NCBI GenBank assembly: GCA_001587715.1
Contig: LNGC01000004.1
Location: 1-37,003 of the forward strand
Length of the DNA: 37,003 nucleotides
Source of the DNA: Candidatus Methanofastidiosum methylothiophilum
GTDB taxonomy: Archaea; Methanobacteriota_B; Thermococci; Methanofastidiosales; Methanofastidiosaceae
Direction of reading: 5' to 3'
Made by a program: the position numbers and the translations under genes. The notes beneath the pieces are model-generated. The model was not told the origin of the DNA, did no database searches, and worked only from the letters and a program-made list of their open reading frames with translations. The stretch's first letter is position 1. Each line of letters opens with the position of its first letter. Shown one piece after another: positions 1 to 7,965 of the stretch.

Positions 1-70
1 CCAATACCGGGTAAATTGTCGGTTTTGCCGGTATTGATGGCTTACAAATTTGATTTCGTAATACTCCGAC
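1..70. repeat. 70-bp terminal direct repeat, left copy (circular assembly overlap)
   Basis: The first 70 bases are identical to bases 36934-37003. One reading frame passes through the join without a break, so the sequence is a circle of 36,933 bp opened inside a gene. The repeat is best read as assembler overlap, not as a biological terminal repeat. Confidence 0.95.
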
Positions 71-318
71 AATTTAGCGAGACCCTCTTTGCACCCCGGA
101 AAAATATCGCTTTCTTGAAAAATCTCTTTAGCCCGGAGATAACACCGGAAAAACCAATCCGACGGATTTTTAAGAGAGGGAAAGTTCTCTCGCATACCGT
201 AATTTTTAATCGGATAAATGGCGTCGTCAAAATGCCTGTTATAAATTTCCGCCATCTTTGGCAAAATGTCCCGGCATACACAATCAATATCGACCAATAA
301 AATAAGTTTTGTTTCCAT
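1..318 (-). CDS. 5'(3')-deoxyribonucleotidase-like HAD protein, N-terminal 106 residues (continues at 36933)
   Basis: The ATG is at 318 and overlaps the stop of the holin gene by one base (TAATG). The frame stays open to base 1 and continues at 36933, ending at 36547, for 234 residues in total. HAD-phosphatase motifs are visible: motif I LVDIDCV (D10, D12), motif II FVSH (S93), a lysine near 109-121, and motif IV ILVDDH (D132, D133). This order and spacing match the NT5C deoxyribonucleotidase family, which removes 5' phosphate from dNMPs and could adjust nucleotide pools together with the MazG-like gene. The C-terminal ~50 residues are highly charged and Lys/Glu-rich, an extension beyond the HAD fold. 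Residue C13 replaces the usual Gly after the second Asp. It is coupled to the holin upstream and to the gp10-like gene downstream. Confidence 0.75.
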   Translation of the reverse strand, partial: METKLILLVDIDCVCRDILPKMAEIYNRHFDDAIYPIKNYGMRENFPSLKNPSDWFFRCYLRAKEIFQESDIFPGCKEGLAKLSEYYEIKFVSHQYRQNRQFTRYW

Positions 319-737
319 TATTCACCGTTTCCGTTTTTTGATTTAATACCGTTTTTGGTTTCGAGATAATTCCTAACGGCTCTTTCACCAAACCAAAAGA
401 CCATAATTATTAAATCCATTTGATAAAGAGAGGTCGGCACTTCTACCCCTTTCCAAAAAAGATAAATGGTAGTCGCTCCAAAGACATAGGTTAATATCGG
501 TCTAACCGACGCTCGTAGAATTTGGATAGATTTCGGCATATCCGCCGCTCGCCCCTCGTATTCGAGAAAGAAAGACCTCAAGGCGTTGTCCTCTTGTAAT
601 AAAAGCTCGGTAGCCGTCCGTTTCGCCTCGCTTTCAATGGTTAGTCTATCTTGCTCGCTTATTTTTTCCGCCGGCAAAACCCGCCTAACGACTTCGCCGA
701 CAATACCGCTTACATTTTTAATAAGGTCTAAAACCAT
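318..737 (-). CDS. holin, GTA-type three-TM family
   Basis: A 139-residue membrane protein. After a charged N-terminal part, EYEGRAADMP (60-68) leads into IQILRASVRPILTY, then hydrophobic segments at about 80-95 and 107-121 (ending FGERAV), then a short polar tail. The EGRAADMP...LRASVRP...FWFGxRA pattern is characteristic of the 3TM holins first described with gene-transfer agents. Holins permeabilise the inner membrane and time release of the endolysin, here the M15 peptidase two genes upstream. The start has AGGGGG upstream, and the stop overlaps the nucleotidase ATG as TAATG, so translation is probably coupled. Confidence 0.8.
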   Translation of the reverse strand: MVLDLIKNVSGIVGEVVRRVLPAEKISEQDRLTIESEAKRTATELLLQEDNALRSFFLEYEGRAADMPKSIQILRASVRPILTYVFGATTIYLFWKGVEVPTSLYQMDLIIMVFWFGERAVRNYLETKNGIKSKNGNGE

Positions 738-748
738 AATAAACCCCC

Positions 749-1219
749 TTATGTTTTAATTTTGTTTTCTTTTATAAGGATAAAAAACTTAGTACCCACG
801 GGAGCGTTAAGACTTAATACTAATATTTTGCTATTTTTGAGAATACTCTTTTTAGGCATTATTAAAAGGGGTTGTCCGGGAATGACAGCAACCGCCCCAA
901 CCAATTCAAATTTTTTGTCTTGCCCGACGTCCTCACAAATTGCAAATAAAAGGGTATCGGTAATCCCCGTTTCGGGAATAATTACCCCGACCTTTTTAAT
1001 CTCACCCGAAACGTTTTCGACAATGCCCATTAGCGGCTCGGCGGGGTTTATTTTTTCAAATTGCAAAACAACATCACCCTCAAAGTCGTTGTTTTTTTCT
1101 TGAGTATTTTTTATTTTTTCCACAATGTCAAGCCGAGGCTTTGTACTCAAGTCTCCGGTAATCAAGGCACTCGTAAACATTAAAGTTAAAAGAAAATGAA
1201 ATAAATAATTTCTTATCAC
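749..1219 (-). CDS. exported protein of unknown function in the lysis cassette
   Basis: A 156-residue protein starting at GTG (1219) behind GGGGGCGTACC. The N-terminus (MIRNYLFHFLLTLMFTSALITG) is a signal peptide or membrane anchor with no lipobox cysteine. The rest is mixed and beta-rich, with a repeated pattern of hydrophobic stretches (VGAVAVIPGQPLLIMP, KILVLSLNAPVGTKFFILI). It lies between holin and endolysin genes, where spanins often sit, but it has neither the coiled coil nor the nested lipoprotein of Rz/Rz1. I do not recognise the family. Confidence 0.65.
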   Translation of the reverse strand: MIRNYLFHFLLTLMFTSALITGDLSTKPRLDIVEKIKNTQEKNNDFEGDVVLQFEKINPAEPLMGIVENVSGEIKKVGVIIPETGITDTLLFAICEDVGQDKKFELVGAVAVIPGQPLLIMPKKSILKNSKILVLSLNAPVGTKFFILIKENKIKT

Positions 1220-1247
1220 GGTACGCCCCCTATCTTTTTAAAGGTGA

Positions 1248-1712
1248 TTATATTCTATTAATTGAAAAAGGAATATATTTGGTATGTCCCGAGGGAGACT
1301 TGAGCGCTCTAAAAATTTGTCCTCGATTTTTGCCGTCTCGCCTATAAGAAACGTGAACCCAAGCCGGAGCGTTATCGTCTCCAAATTCCCAAATCAATTG
1401 GTCAAAATTTCCGTTAGACAATATAGCAAAAAAGAGTTTGGAGTTATCCCGAGACTCTAAGTCCGCCGCCTCACCTTTTTGGTGTTGAGACCCCAACGCT
1501 CCGCCGATAGCGGTATTAAGGGCTTGGCTCCGATAGCCACTTGAAATAAAAATAGCCTCGCCCAAATGGTCTCTAACCGGTTGGATAATATTTTCGCAAA
1601 GTGCTTTGAGGTTTTCGATTTCCTCGGGACTCGGGGTATTGGGTATACCGTGTCTAATGGCGACTTGGCTTTTAGTAAATTCCTCAAGAGTAAAATTTTT
1701 AGAAAGTTTCAT
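1248..1712 (-). CDS. endolysin, peptidase M15 (D-Ala-D-Ala carboxypeptidase-like)
   Basis: A 154-residue single-domain enzyme, usual length for the Peptidase_M15_3 group. The zinc and catalytic motifs are SQHQKGEAAD (H77, D84) and WVHVS (H120), with the family's substrate-side ISSGYRS at 56-62. It would cut peptide crosslinks in peptidoglycan. There is no signal peptide, so it fits the holin-dependent route. The start is ATG at 1712 with GGGGGCGTAACT before it. It lies between the head-closure gene and the tail genes, an uncommon position for a lysis gene. Confidence 0.88.
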   Translation of the reverse strand: MKLSKNFTLEEFTKSQVAIRHGIPNTPSPEEIENLKALCENIIQPVRDHLGEAIFISSGYRSQALNTAIGGALGSQHQKGEAADLESRDNSKLFFAILSNGNFDQLIWEFGDDNAPAWVHVSYRRDGKNRGQIFRALKSPSGHTKYIPFSINRI

Positions 1713-1734
1713 AGTTACGCCCCCAATGTTTTAA

Positions 1735-2106
1735 TTACTCTTTTTTACAAATAAAAATAATTATGGCGCCAAAAATCATCTCGATAATCTTATAAATTTC
1801 GCCGGTATCAACGACCCCTATTTCGTCGCCGATTTTAGGATTGACTCCGTCGGGTATATCGGTCGCCTTAACCATTACCTTGTAATAAAAATCCGGGAGA
1901 AACTCCGGGGCAAAACGAGTCTTTTGCTTTCGAGTAATAACCGCCTCTAAAGCGTACTCGGTGTTTGTCCGGGTATAAGTTCCTAAATCCGGGTCGTAAT
2001 CGGTCGGGTCGCCGTAAACCCTAAGCCTAACCGCCCGACCAAATCCTCTTAGCATTACATTAAAACCGGCGTTAACCTTATCTTGAATATTTTTTTCAAC
2101 TTTCAT
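1735..2106 (-). CDS. probable head-tail connector / head-closure protein
   Basis: A 123-residue, beta-rich protein whose start lies 11 bases inside the end of the MuF-like gene. The first 50 residues include RAVRLRVYGDPTDYDPDLG and the middle contains a barrel-like KIGDEIGVVDTGEIYKIIE segment. This resembles small phage neck proteins that plug the portal after packaging (head closure). The assignment rests on its position after DnaT-like connector and MuF genes and on its size. The last residues (IFICKKE) are unusually hydrophobic. Confidence 0.5.
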   Translation of the reverse strand: MKVEKNIQDKVNAGFNVMLRGFGRAVRLRVYGDPTDYDPDLGTYTRTNTEYALEAVITRKQKTRFAPEFLPDFYYKVMVKATDIPDGVNPKIGDEIGVVDTGEIYKIIEMIFGAIIIFICKKE

Positions 2107-3118
2107 AATATCGCCTCAATTCGCTTAAGGTTAAAAACCCGTCCTCGTCTACCAAATCCTCGAATTTTAAACCTTTTTTTTGATAAATCTCAAATCTCTT
2201 TTTTCCTAATATAAAAGATTTGTCTTTGTTTGTCATTTTTTCAAACCAAGCTTGGTAGTCCGTATCTGCCGGGACAAGACCGTCCATCGACTCCCGAAAT
2301 CCCCGGTTAGACTCTCTTTGAGGTAACCCCAATTCTTTAGCGGATTTTAAAACCGGCGTTTTAAAACAACGGCATTGATGGTGTAACGGGACACTCAAGG
2401 CGTCATCCGGGTTTTTCCAATATTTCCCATCTAAAACGGCACAACGGGGACAAGTCCTTTTATCAAGAGTCGCTATCCACTTGACGCCCTTAATAATATC
2501 TTTATTGGCGGCTATCCATTCGCTTTCGACAATCCCCGAAACATTTTGTATAAGAGTCCTTAAATAAGTCGTCGTATAGCGTCGGCTCAGTTCGTCAAAC
2601 TCATTTGTAATTTTTCGAGCAAGTTCTTGGTACCCGAGACCGTCCATATAACCTTGATTAATAAGCTTATAAAGTTTTCGATATTGAGAGTCTAAAAGAG
2701 CTTTTAATTCATCCTCATAAGTATCGGCAAAAGCCGGCAAGGGTCGTCTCATAATTATTTCAAGGTGCCGCTTGGTTAGTTTGTTTAGTTTAATGTATTG
2801 GCTTAAGGTTTCGCCCTCGAGAGCCTTATAGATGAGAGCGTTGTGAGTCTTGACCAAGTCCTCAACCAATTTATCGACATATTTCTCTATAGCTACCGCC
2901 CTCTCCCTAAACACCGGTAAGAGACGTTTCTTAATCGCCTCTTTTGCCTTATAAGTATCAATAACGTCGCCTTTTAATTCTTTGGCGATAATCGTAATAA
3001 TGAGGTCGGTGTTTTGCTCTAAAATTTTAACGGCGTCTTTTACCGCTTGGTTTTCCACTTTCATTAAAAGACGCCGGTACTTGGTCAAATTCTCTTGAAT
3101 TTGCTCGTTTATGGACAT
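2096..3118 (-). CDS. MuF-like head morphogenesis protein
   Basis: A 340-residue protein. The N-terminal 120 residues are helical. The C-terminal part carries the Phage_Mu_F signature: GVKWIATLDKRTCPRCAVLDG (C223, C226) followed by VPLHHQCRC (H246, H247, C249, C251), likely a zinc site. Members are minor capsid proteins carried inside the head with the portal. It normally sits next to the portal; here it comes after capsid and connector genes. Its ATG overlaps the preceding stop as TAATG and its last 11 bases overlap the next gene. Confidence 0.85.
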   Translation of the reverse strand: MSINEQIQENLTKYRRLLMKVENQAVKDAVKILEQNTDLIITIIAKELKGDVIDTYKAKEAIKKRLLPVFRERAVAIEKYVDKLVEDLVKTHNALIYKALEGETLSQYIKLNKLTKRHLEIIMRRPLPAFADTYEDELKALLDSQYRKLYKLINQGYMDGLGYQELARKITNEFDELSRRYTTTYLRTLIQNVSGIVESEWIAANKDIIKGVKWIATLDKRTCPRCAVLDGKYWKNPDDALSVPLHHQCRCFKTPVLKSAKELGLPQRESNRGFRESMDGLVPADTDYQAWFEKMTNKDKSFILGKKRFEIYQKKGLKFEDLVDEDGFLTLSELRRYYES

Positions 3119-3561
3119 TATTCTTTTACCACCAATCGACTTTTGGAAACAAAACCATTAATAAAATTAAAACGATAGCCCAAAAGATTATTATTAAACT
3201 TGAGTCTTATTTCGTCTAAATCAATTTCATTAACGTCAATTTGTCCGCCGTACTCTTTAGCTAACCAAAGAGCGATACGGGTTTGTTCAAATTTAACAAC
3301 CCAATGGATAAATGGAGTCCCCTCACCGTTGACTTGAAAGTTCCGGGGAAATTCTAAGGCTTGGTCGGTAGAGTATTTTTCTCCGACAAATTCCCGGGCG
3401 TCCAATAGTTGAGCCGCCTGTAATATATAGCTCGTTTTTTGGTCGTTGGTTAGCCCGTCCCAAACCGTTTCTCCGGCTAAAATGTCATCGGCTTCGGTAA
3501 GGGTTATATAAGAGTTGGCGTCGGCGGCGGCGACGTCGACTTTAATAGCGGGTAATGCCAT
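3118..3561 (-). CDS. head-tail connector (DnaT-like / gp6-like adaptor)
   Basis: A 147-residue protein with the pattern of phage adaptor proteins annotated DnaT-like: NSYITLTEADDIL near 16-28, W34, then a helical QKTSYILQAAQLLDA stretch, EFPRNF, and VKFEQTRIALWLAKEYGG. The family binds the portal ring as the first connector layer; the DnaT name is historical and does not imply a replication role. The start is ATG at 3561 with GGGGGCGTAAAAA upstream. It ends in TAATG with the MuF gene. Confidence 0.7.
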   Translation of the reverse strand: MALPAIKVDVAAADANSYITLTEADDILAGETVWDGLTNDQKTSYILQAAQLLDAREFVGEKYSTDQALEFPRNFQVNGEGTPFIHWVVKFEQTRIALWLAKEYGGQIDVNEIDLDEIRLKFNNNLLGYRFNFINGFVSKSRLVVKE

Positions 3562-3574
3562 TTTTTACGCCCCC

Positions 3575-3733
3575 TTATTCTTTCTCGGTTTGATTTTCCT
3601 CATCGGTCTTTGATTTGCGAGACCGTTTCTTTTTAGGCACCTCTTGAGTCTCTTTGACCTCGGTCGTCTCTTGAACCTCTTTTTCTTTTTCTTTCCGGCT
3701 CTTTTCCGCTTGAATAAAAAACGCTAAACCCAT
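3575..3733 (-). CDS. small charged protein between capsid and connector genes
   Basis: A 52-residue gene read directly from the sequence: ATG at 3733 behind GGGGGTGTAACAA, TAA at 3575. It begins MGLAFFIQAEKSRKEKEKE and ends DEENQTEKE. About half its residues are Lys, Arg, Glu or Asp, with a basic patch KKKRSRKSK near 34-42. Many phages carry a short charged protein here, but I do not recognise a family. It follows the terminator at 3758-3802, so its expression is probably lower than that of the capsid. Confidence 0.65.
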   Translation of the reverse strand: MGLAFFIQAEKSRKEKEKEVQETTEVKETQEVPKKKRSRKSKTDEENQTEKE

Positions 3734-3757
3734 TTGTTACACCCCCTAAGATTTGAT

Positions 3758-3802
3758 TAAAAAAAAATCCGGGCAAAGAGGAAAGCTCCCCGCTCGCCCG
3801 GA
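3758..3802 (-). terminator. intrinsic terminator after the major capsid gene
   Basis: On the minus strand TCCGGGC pairs with GCCCGGA (7 bp) around a ~21-nt loop and is followed by nine T residues. It lies between capsid and connector genes and would favour capsid mRNA over downstream genes by partial termination. Confidence 0.8.
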
Positions 3803-3850
3803 CATATTTTACCTGTGAAAATCCGCAATCACTTTTTAAACTCCCTACCC

Positions 3851-4825
3851 TTAGTTGTGAAGTACCGCCACAAACCGGATTAACTTGTTATTGGTCGCAA
3901 CTTTGAGCCAATTGGTAGCGGTCGCCAAATTGGTGTCGGTCGGGTTAACGGTAGATACATTCCACTTTACGAGCTTAAGGTGTAAACCAAAATGTACCGA
4001 GGTCGAAAGAACATTTCGGAAAGCCAAAATGTCCCGGTCTTTTTCGGTCATTAATTGGCGTTGATACCCGACATATCCCGCACCTCGACCAAATAAATAG
4101 GTCGTATAGGTATCATTGTCCGGCGTAGAGTTAACCGGCAAAGCGTCGGATACAATAACCTCTTTACCCATAAAGGTAGGAATACGACCCGTCCGGTAAG
4201 TCTCATCGGTCGACGGCATTTCGACAAAGTCGATTAATTTCGCCTTTAGCAAATCGGCGTAGGTTTTGGAGTGCACAATCAAGCCGGTAAGCTCATCCAT
4301 ATTTTCGCCGATTTTTTGGGCGGCGTCGACACAAACCGAGGTATCAAACAATACCGGGGTACCGGTGTCCGCTTTAACATTGTGAACGTGAGAATCTTTA
4401 AGGGCGCCATTAGTTAGGTCAATCAAAGCCCCGACGATTTTAATAAAGAGCCGGTCGTACTCTTTGCCCCAATAGTTAGCTACTTGGGCGGCAATTTCCG
4501 CTTGAGGGTCGCCCAATCCGGCAAACCGGGCTAAGTCGGTAACTCCCCAAGCCTTTCCACGGTGCAAAACAACTCCAATGTCCTTTAAAGTGCTCAAGGC
4601 GTTAACGGTAATTTGGTTAACCCCGTCAATTACCTCGGAGTCGCCGGTTAATTCATCCCAATAAGGAACATTGAAAAAATTTCCGCCCTCGCTAATGTCC
4701 ACGTTAGCATAGTCAAAAGAGGCGATACCACTACGGATTATTTTTGCCCGGGTAGCAATTTGAGCGGAGACCATATCCGCCAAAACCTCCGGTACGATTA
4801 CGTCCGCTAAATTAGTGTAAGCCAT
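3851..4825 (-). CDS. major capsid protein (HK97 fold)
   Basis: A 324-residue protein starting MAYTNLADVIVPEVLADMVSAQ, with a long extended segment (GGNFFNVPYWDELTGDSEVID), a spine-helix region around GDPQAEIAAQVANYWGKEYDRLF, and a C-terminal GVGYQRQ-type loop (GAGYVGYQRQL). Length and this pattern fit coat proteins of the HK97 fold that start without a protease domain. It follows the scaffold gene, as expected. RBS is GGGGGTG before ATG 4825. It is one of the longest head genes and is followed by a strong terminator. Confidence 0.88.
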   Translation of the reverse strand: MAYTNLADVIVPEVLADMVSAQIATRAKIIRSGIASFDYANVDISEGGNFFNVPYWDELTGDSEVIDGVNQITVNALSTLKDIGVVLHRGKAWGVTDLARFAGLGDPQAEIAAQVANYWGKEYDRLFIKIVGALIDLTNGALKDSHVHNVKADTGTPVLFDTSVCVDAAQKIGENMDELTGLIVHSKTYADLLKAKLIDFVEMPSTDETYRTGRIPTFMGKEVIVSDALPVNSTPDNDTYTTYLFGRGAGYVGYQRQLMTEKDRDILAFRNVLSTSVHFGLHLKLVKWNVSTVNPTDTNLATATNWLKVATNNKLIRFVAVLHN

Positions 4826-4861
4826 AAAAACACCCCCATTAAATTAAAGTTATTGATTTGG

Positions 4862-5533
4862 TTAATTAATTCGAGATTTAAAGTATTTTTCTCGCAAAGT
4901 ATTATAAAACTTTGGATATTTGCTCATAATGTCTTTCATTAAAGCGCTATCCTTAAGCAAATCTTCGTACTTGAGTTTTTTGTATTGCTCGGGCACCGGT
5001 TTTTCAGTACCAAAATTAATGTCCTTATCGCCCTTGCCGTCTTTGTCGCCGGCGGCTTTCTTTTTCATAGCGACAAACCGCTCGACCCATTCGGTCTTTT
5101 CTTTAGCGGAGCCTTTGGGGACAAGAGCCTTTTCCTCGTCGGTCAATTCAATCATAGCGGCGGCTAACCGAGTATTAAAAAACTCGTCCATTTCCCGTGT
5201 CTTGGATTTAAGAACCTCAATTTCTCTCTCAAGAGAGTCAAGCCGCTCCAATTGAGAGAGACCGCCATCCTCGGAAAATATCTTTTTTAGCTTTTCAATG
5301 TACTCGGTCTTTTTTCCCAACCCCTCAAGGGTCTCAATCTTGGATTTAATTGAGCCGATAATATCCTTAAGCTCGTTAAGGTCGTCTTTACTGTCCTTGG
5401 GCTTTTTCTCTCCGCCTAAAGCCTTGAGAGCTTTGTCGTAATCTTTGTCATTATCCTCTAACGCCTTTTTAATTTCGTCTACGGTTTTCCCGGTCTTTTC
5501 CTTAAGTCTAATAATCATTTCCTCTAAAGTCAT
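4862..5533 (-). CDS. capsid scaffolding protein with N-terminal UBA/TS-N-like domain
   Basis: A 223-residue acidic protein. Residues 45-125 are coiled-coil heptads (LNELKDIIGSIKSKIETL; LERLDSLEREIEVLKSK) and the C-terminus is helical and charged (YEDLLKDSALMKDIMSKYPKFY), as in internal scaffolds that copolymerise with capsid and leave the head. Residues 1-40 (IIRLKEKTGKTVDEIKKALE...YDKALKAL) look like the small three-helix UBA/TS-N fold at the start of elongation factor Ts. Gene order portal, scaffold, capsid supports the role. ATG at 5533 has AAGGGGGCGTACT. Confidence 0.75.
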   Translation of the reverse strand: MTLEEMIIRLKEKTGKTVDEIKKALEDNDKDYDKALKALGGEKKPKDSKDDLNELKDIIGSIKSKIETLEGLGKKTEYIEKLKKIFSEDGGLSQLERLDSLEREIEVLKSKTREMDEFFNTRLAAAMIELTDEEKALVPKGSAKEKTEWVERFVAMKKKAAGDKDGKGDKDINFGTEKPVPEQYKKLKYEDLLKDSALMKDIMSKYPKFYNTLREKYFKSRIN

Positions 5534-5579
5534 AGTACGCCCCCTTGAAAACTTTATTTTTTAAACTTTATACAAACCT

Positions 5580-5617
5580 ATTTTATGTTAATTTTATTTG
5601 TATGTCATTTTTTTAGG
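5580..5617 (-). promoter_or_regulatory. phage late-type promoter upstream of the scaffold gene
   Basis: The minus strand reads CCTAAAAAAATGACATAC (5617-5600). The -35 is ATGACA (5608-5603), the spacer is 17 bp and the -10 is TAAAAT (5585-5580). The upstream A-tract resembles an UP element. The portal stop codon lies inside it. It is one of six similar sites. Confidence 0.65.
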
Positions 5618-7013
5618 AAATCGTATTATAGCCCTTTGCGATTTCCTGTAATTCGGTTTCGACCTCATCGTCGGTCAACTCGGGGTTTGCCTCTCGAACT
5701 TTCCGGCGTTCGCTAATAGCGTCCATTTTAACCTTTTTCTCAAGAATTTCGAGCCTCTCCCGCTCGCTTATCGGAATAGGTTCACCCCAATCTATCGAAA
5801 TAGACTCCGGGTCGTTTGCGACAACCAAGTCCCCGTATTCGCCCCTGATTAACTCGTTATTATAAACGAGGTCTTGGAAATCGGTAAACATTTGTACAAA
5901 TAACGGCTCGTAAATCATTCGGCGCCGGATAACCTTTGCGATAGTGTTGGTTAATTGCATACGGATAGCGTTCTCGGTCTCGGCAACCTTTTTCATATAA
6001 ACAAGATGGGGCGCCATTTCCGCCATTGAAAGAATAGAGTCCATAATAAACTCGATTTCGGAAAAGCAAGCCTCGAGCTTGGCGTCCCAAGTTAAGGCGA
6101 AAGGTTGTATCTTTTCCTCTTGGGGTATGGCGTAAACGTTACTCTCTCGTTTTTTAAAAATGTACCGGATTTTTTTATAAAGCTCATAAAAAACATTATC
6201 AACCTCAAAATAAGACTCGGGATAAAACTTTTCCGGCTCGGCGTGGACGTCTAAAATATTAGAGATTTGAGTTATCCGATTATTAAGCTCATCAAAGAGC
6301 GGCATAAGGTCGGCAAACTCCGAGGTACCGAAATTGTCCTCGACGTTGTCGTTTTTAAAATGGTAAACAAGGAAAGAGTCTACGCCGGTAGAAATTTCCG
6401 GCTCTAAGCCCGGGTAAAATTCTTTTATATCGAGTTGAGTCCCGAGTATGTCGTATTTGTTTTCATCGCTTATTAAATCAACATCTTTAAATTTAGGCTT
6501 ATAAATCTCGTTGAGAACTCTCCCTTTTTCGTATACCTCTCGACGAATATAGTTTTTGCCATTTTTTTCGACAATCCACTCAAAAATATGTCGGGTAATT
6601 TCTCCGCCCTCATAGTCGGGAAACCAAATTGACGGATTGACATAGTCAGCAAAGACCCGGTTATTTCTTACTGAAAGCCGGTAAATACCATCACCCCGGA
6701 TACCGGTATAAACGGCAAGACGCCAATTAAGAGCATTAAGTTTGGAGTTTTGAATAAATTCCTCAAAAAGTCCAAGATTATCCAAATTTTGATTTAATTT
6801 TAAGGGATTTAAAAACATTAGGTCGGCGAATTTATTAACTATGAGTTTCGCAAAGTTAAGCGCTATATAAATCATACGGGCTTTTTCGTGTCCCGTCCTT
6901 TGTTTAACCTTGTCGAGTAACTCGCTCTCAAAAACGGCGTAATGGTTACCTTTGTAAATATTTAAAAAATTATCGTAATTTTCTTGTCGAGTATATTGTT
7001 TGATTTCCGCCAT
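5613..7013 (-). CDS. portal protein (SPP1 gp6-like)
   Basis: A 466-residue protein of usual portal length. It has YLNIYKG-like N-terminal motifs (NFLNIYKGNHYAVFE), an IYIALNFAKLIVNKFADLMF helix, DYVNPSIWFPDYEGGEI, LNNRITQISNILDVHAEPEKFYP, and a stem-helix region ENAIRMQLTNTIAKVIRRRMIYEPLF. These match the SPP1 gp6/Phage_portal_Gp6 family, a 12-mer at the capsid vertex through which DNA is packaged. ATG 7013 has AGGGGTGATATAAAT upstream. Its end overlaps the scaffold promoter. Confidence 0.88.
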   Translation of the reverse strand: MAEIKQYTRQENYDNFLNIYKGNHYAVFESELLDKVKQRTGHEKARMIYIALNFAKLIVNKFADLMFLNPLKLNQNLDNLGLFEEFIQNSKLNALNWRLAVYTGIRGDGIYRLSVRNNRVFADYVNPSIWFPDYEGGEITRHIFEWIVEKNGKNYIRREVYEKGRVLNEIYKPKFKDVDLISDENKYDILGTQLDIKEFYPGLEPEISTGVDSFLVYHFKNDNVEDNFGTSEFADLMPLFDELNNRITQISNILDVHAEPEKFYPESYFEVDNVFYELYKKIRYIFKKRESNVYAIPQEEKIQPFALTWDAKLEACFSEIEFIMDSILSMAEMAPHLVYMKKVAETENAIRMQLTNTIAKVIRRRMIYEPLFVQMFTDFQDLVYNNELIRGEYGDLVVANDPESISIDWGEPIPISERERLEILEKKVKMDAISERRKVREANPELTDDEVETELQEIAKGYNTIS

Positions 7014-7034
7014 ATTTATATCACCCCTTTAAAA

Positions 7035-7475
7035 TTAATAAATTACCTCGATGGTTATGGTAGCGCTTTCCGTACCGCCGCCTTGGGTACCCCAATTTAT
7101 TTGTAATCCATAACATTTTGGGGGTATCGTAAACACCCAAGCAAAAGGCGGATTAACCCCTCGCAACATTTCCACCCAAGCGCCTTGGGGTACAAAACCT
7201 TGTTTTAAAAAATCTTGAGGCGGGGTTGATTGGTAATCGTCTAACCTTTTGTCGAATTGGTCTACCGGAAAAACCTCGACAACACAAGACCCCAAACTCC
7301 CACTATGTAACTCTGTGTATAAAAGAACAGTTATTTCGTTATCGGTCTTTTCGGGATTTTTCGCACCAAACTCCGAGTCGAAGTGTAGAAAAAAAGACGT
7401 TGACCCCGACCCGCCCGTGTAAGAATAAGTAAAAATTTTAGATTTAAGTTTTCTCGTAACGGCAATTTTCCCCAT
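7035..7475 (-). CDS. beta-rich structural-type protein, paralog B
   Basis: A 146-residue protein, same length as its upstream neighbour and clearly related to it: K(x)FKSK-FTY-YTGG near the start, KxPExxDxEITV near 40-50, SGxLGxC, VDxFxK, GxWxExxRGxxPPxxWVxTxPxCxGL, and the shared end ATITIEVxY. It is rich in beta-strand and Gly/Thr. Position between the large terminase and portal suggests a virion surface or head decoration role, but I do not recognise a family. RBS is AGGGGATGA before ATG 7475. Confidence 0.6.
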   Translation of the reverse strand: MGKIAVTRKLKSKIFTYSYTGGSGSTSFFLHFDSEFGAKNPEKTDNEITVLLYTELHSGSLGSCVVEVFPVDQFDKRLDDYQSTPPQDFLKQGFVPQGAWVEMLRGVNPPFAWVFTIPPKCYGLQINWGTQGGGTESATITIEVIY

Positions 7476-7492
7476 ATTATCTCATCCCCTAA

Positions 7493-7933
7493 TTAATACA
7501 AAACTTCGATGGTTATCGTGGCGTCTTCGGTACCCATAAAGTCTGTCGCAAATGATAAAAACAAACCAAAACATTTGGGCATTGTAATAACCCATCCGTA
7601 AGGCATACCCTCGCCCCGAATAGACTCAATCCAACTCCCGTTAGGTATTTCTAAGATTTTGTTATAATCCTGAGCCGGAGTAATACCGCTCGAGAAAAAA
7701 GGTTTACCAAAAGAGTCGACGGGAATAACGTTTATTGAGCACCCCCCAAGAGTACCACTCGCTACTTGTACCCATAACATTACTGTTATTTCACCATCGG
7801 ACATTTCGGGACTTTTTATCCCGTTTTCGGACTCAAAAAAAATCGGGTCAAATTCGACCGCACCCTCGCCCCCGGTGTAAGTGTACGTAAAAGTTTTCGA
7901 CTTAAATCTTTTGGTAGTCGCAAAATTTTCCAT
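7493..7933 (-). CDS. beta-rich structural-type protein, paralog A
   Basis: A 146-residue protein paralogous to the next gene, from a tandem duplication. Conserved blocks are the KSKTFTYTYTGG start, SPEMSDGEITVML, ASGTLGGCS, VIPVDSFGKP, NGSWIESIRGEG, WVITMPKCFGL and the final TEDATITIEVLY. The two copies have diverged widely between these blocks, so the duplication is old. No signal peptide or TM segment is seen. RBS is AAAGGGGCTGATAAT before ATG 7933. Confidence 0.6.
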   Translation of the reverse strand: MENFATTKRFKSKTFTYTYTGGEGAVEFDPIFFESENGIKSPEMSDGEITVMLWVQVASGTLGGCSINVIPVDSFGKPFFSSGITPAQDYNKILEIPNGSWIESIRGEGMPYGWVITMPKCFGLFLSFATDFMGTEDATITIEVLY

Positions 7934-7965
7934 ATTATCAGCCCCTTTTAAAGTTTAAAAAATTG

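Noticed and set aside
1-70. Biological direct terminal repeat
   Set aside because: The reading frame crosses the join and the length is a round assembly overlap; no genome-end evidence.
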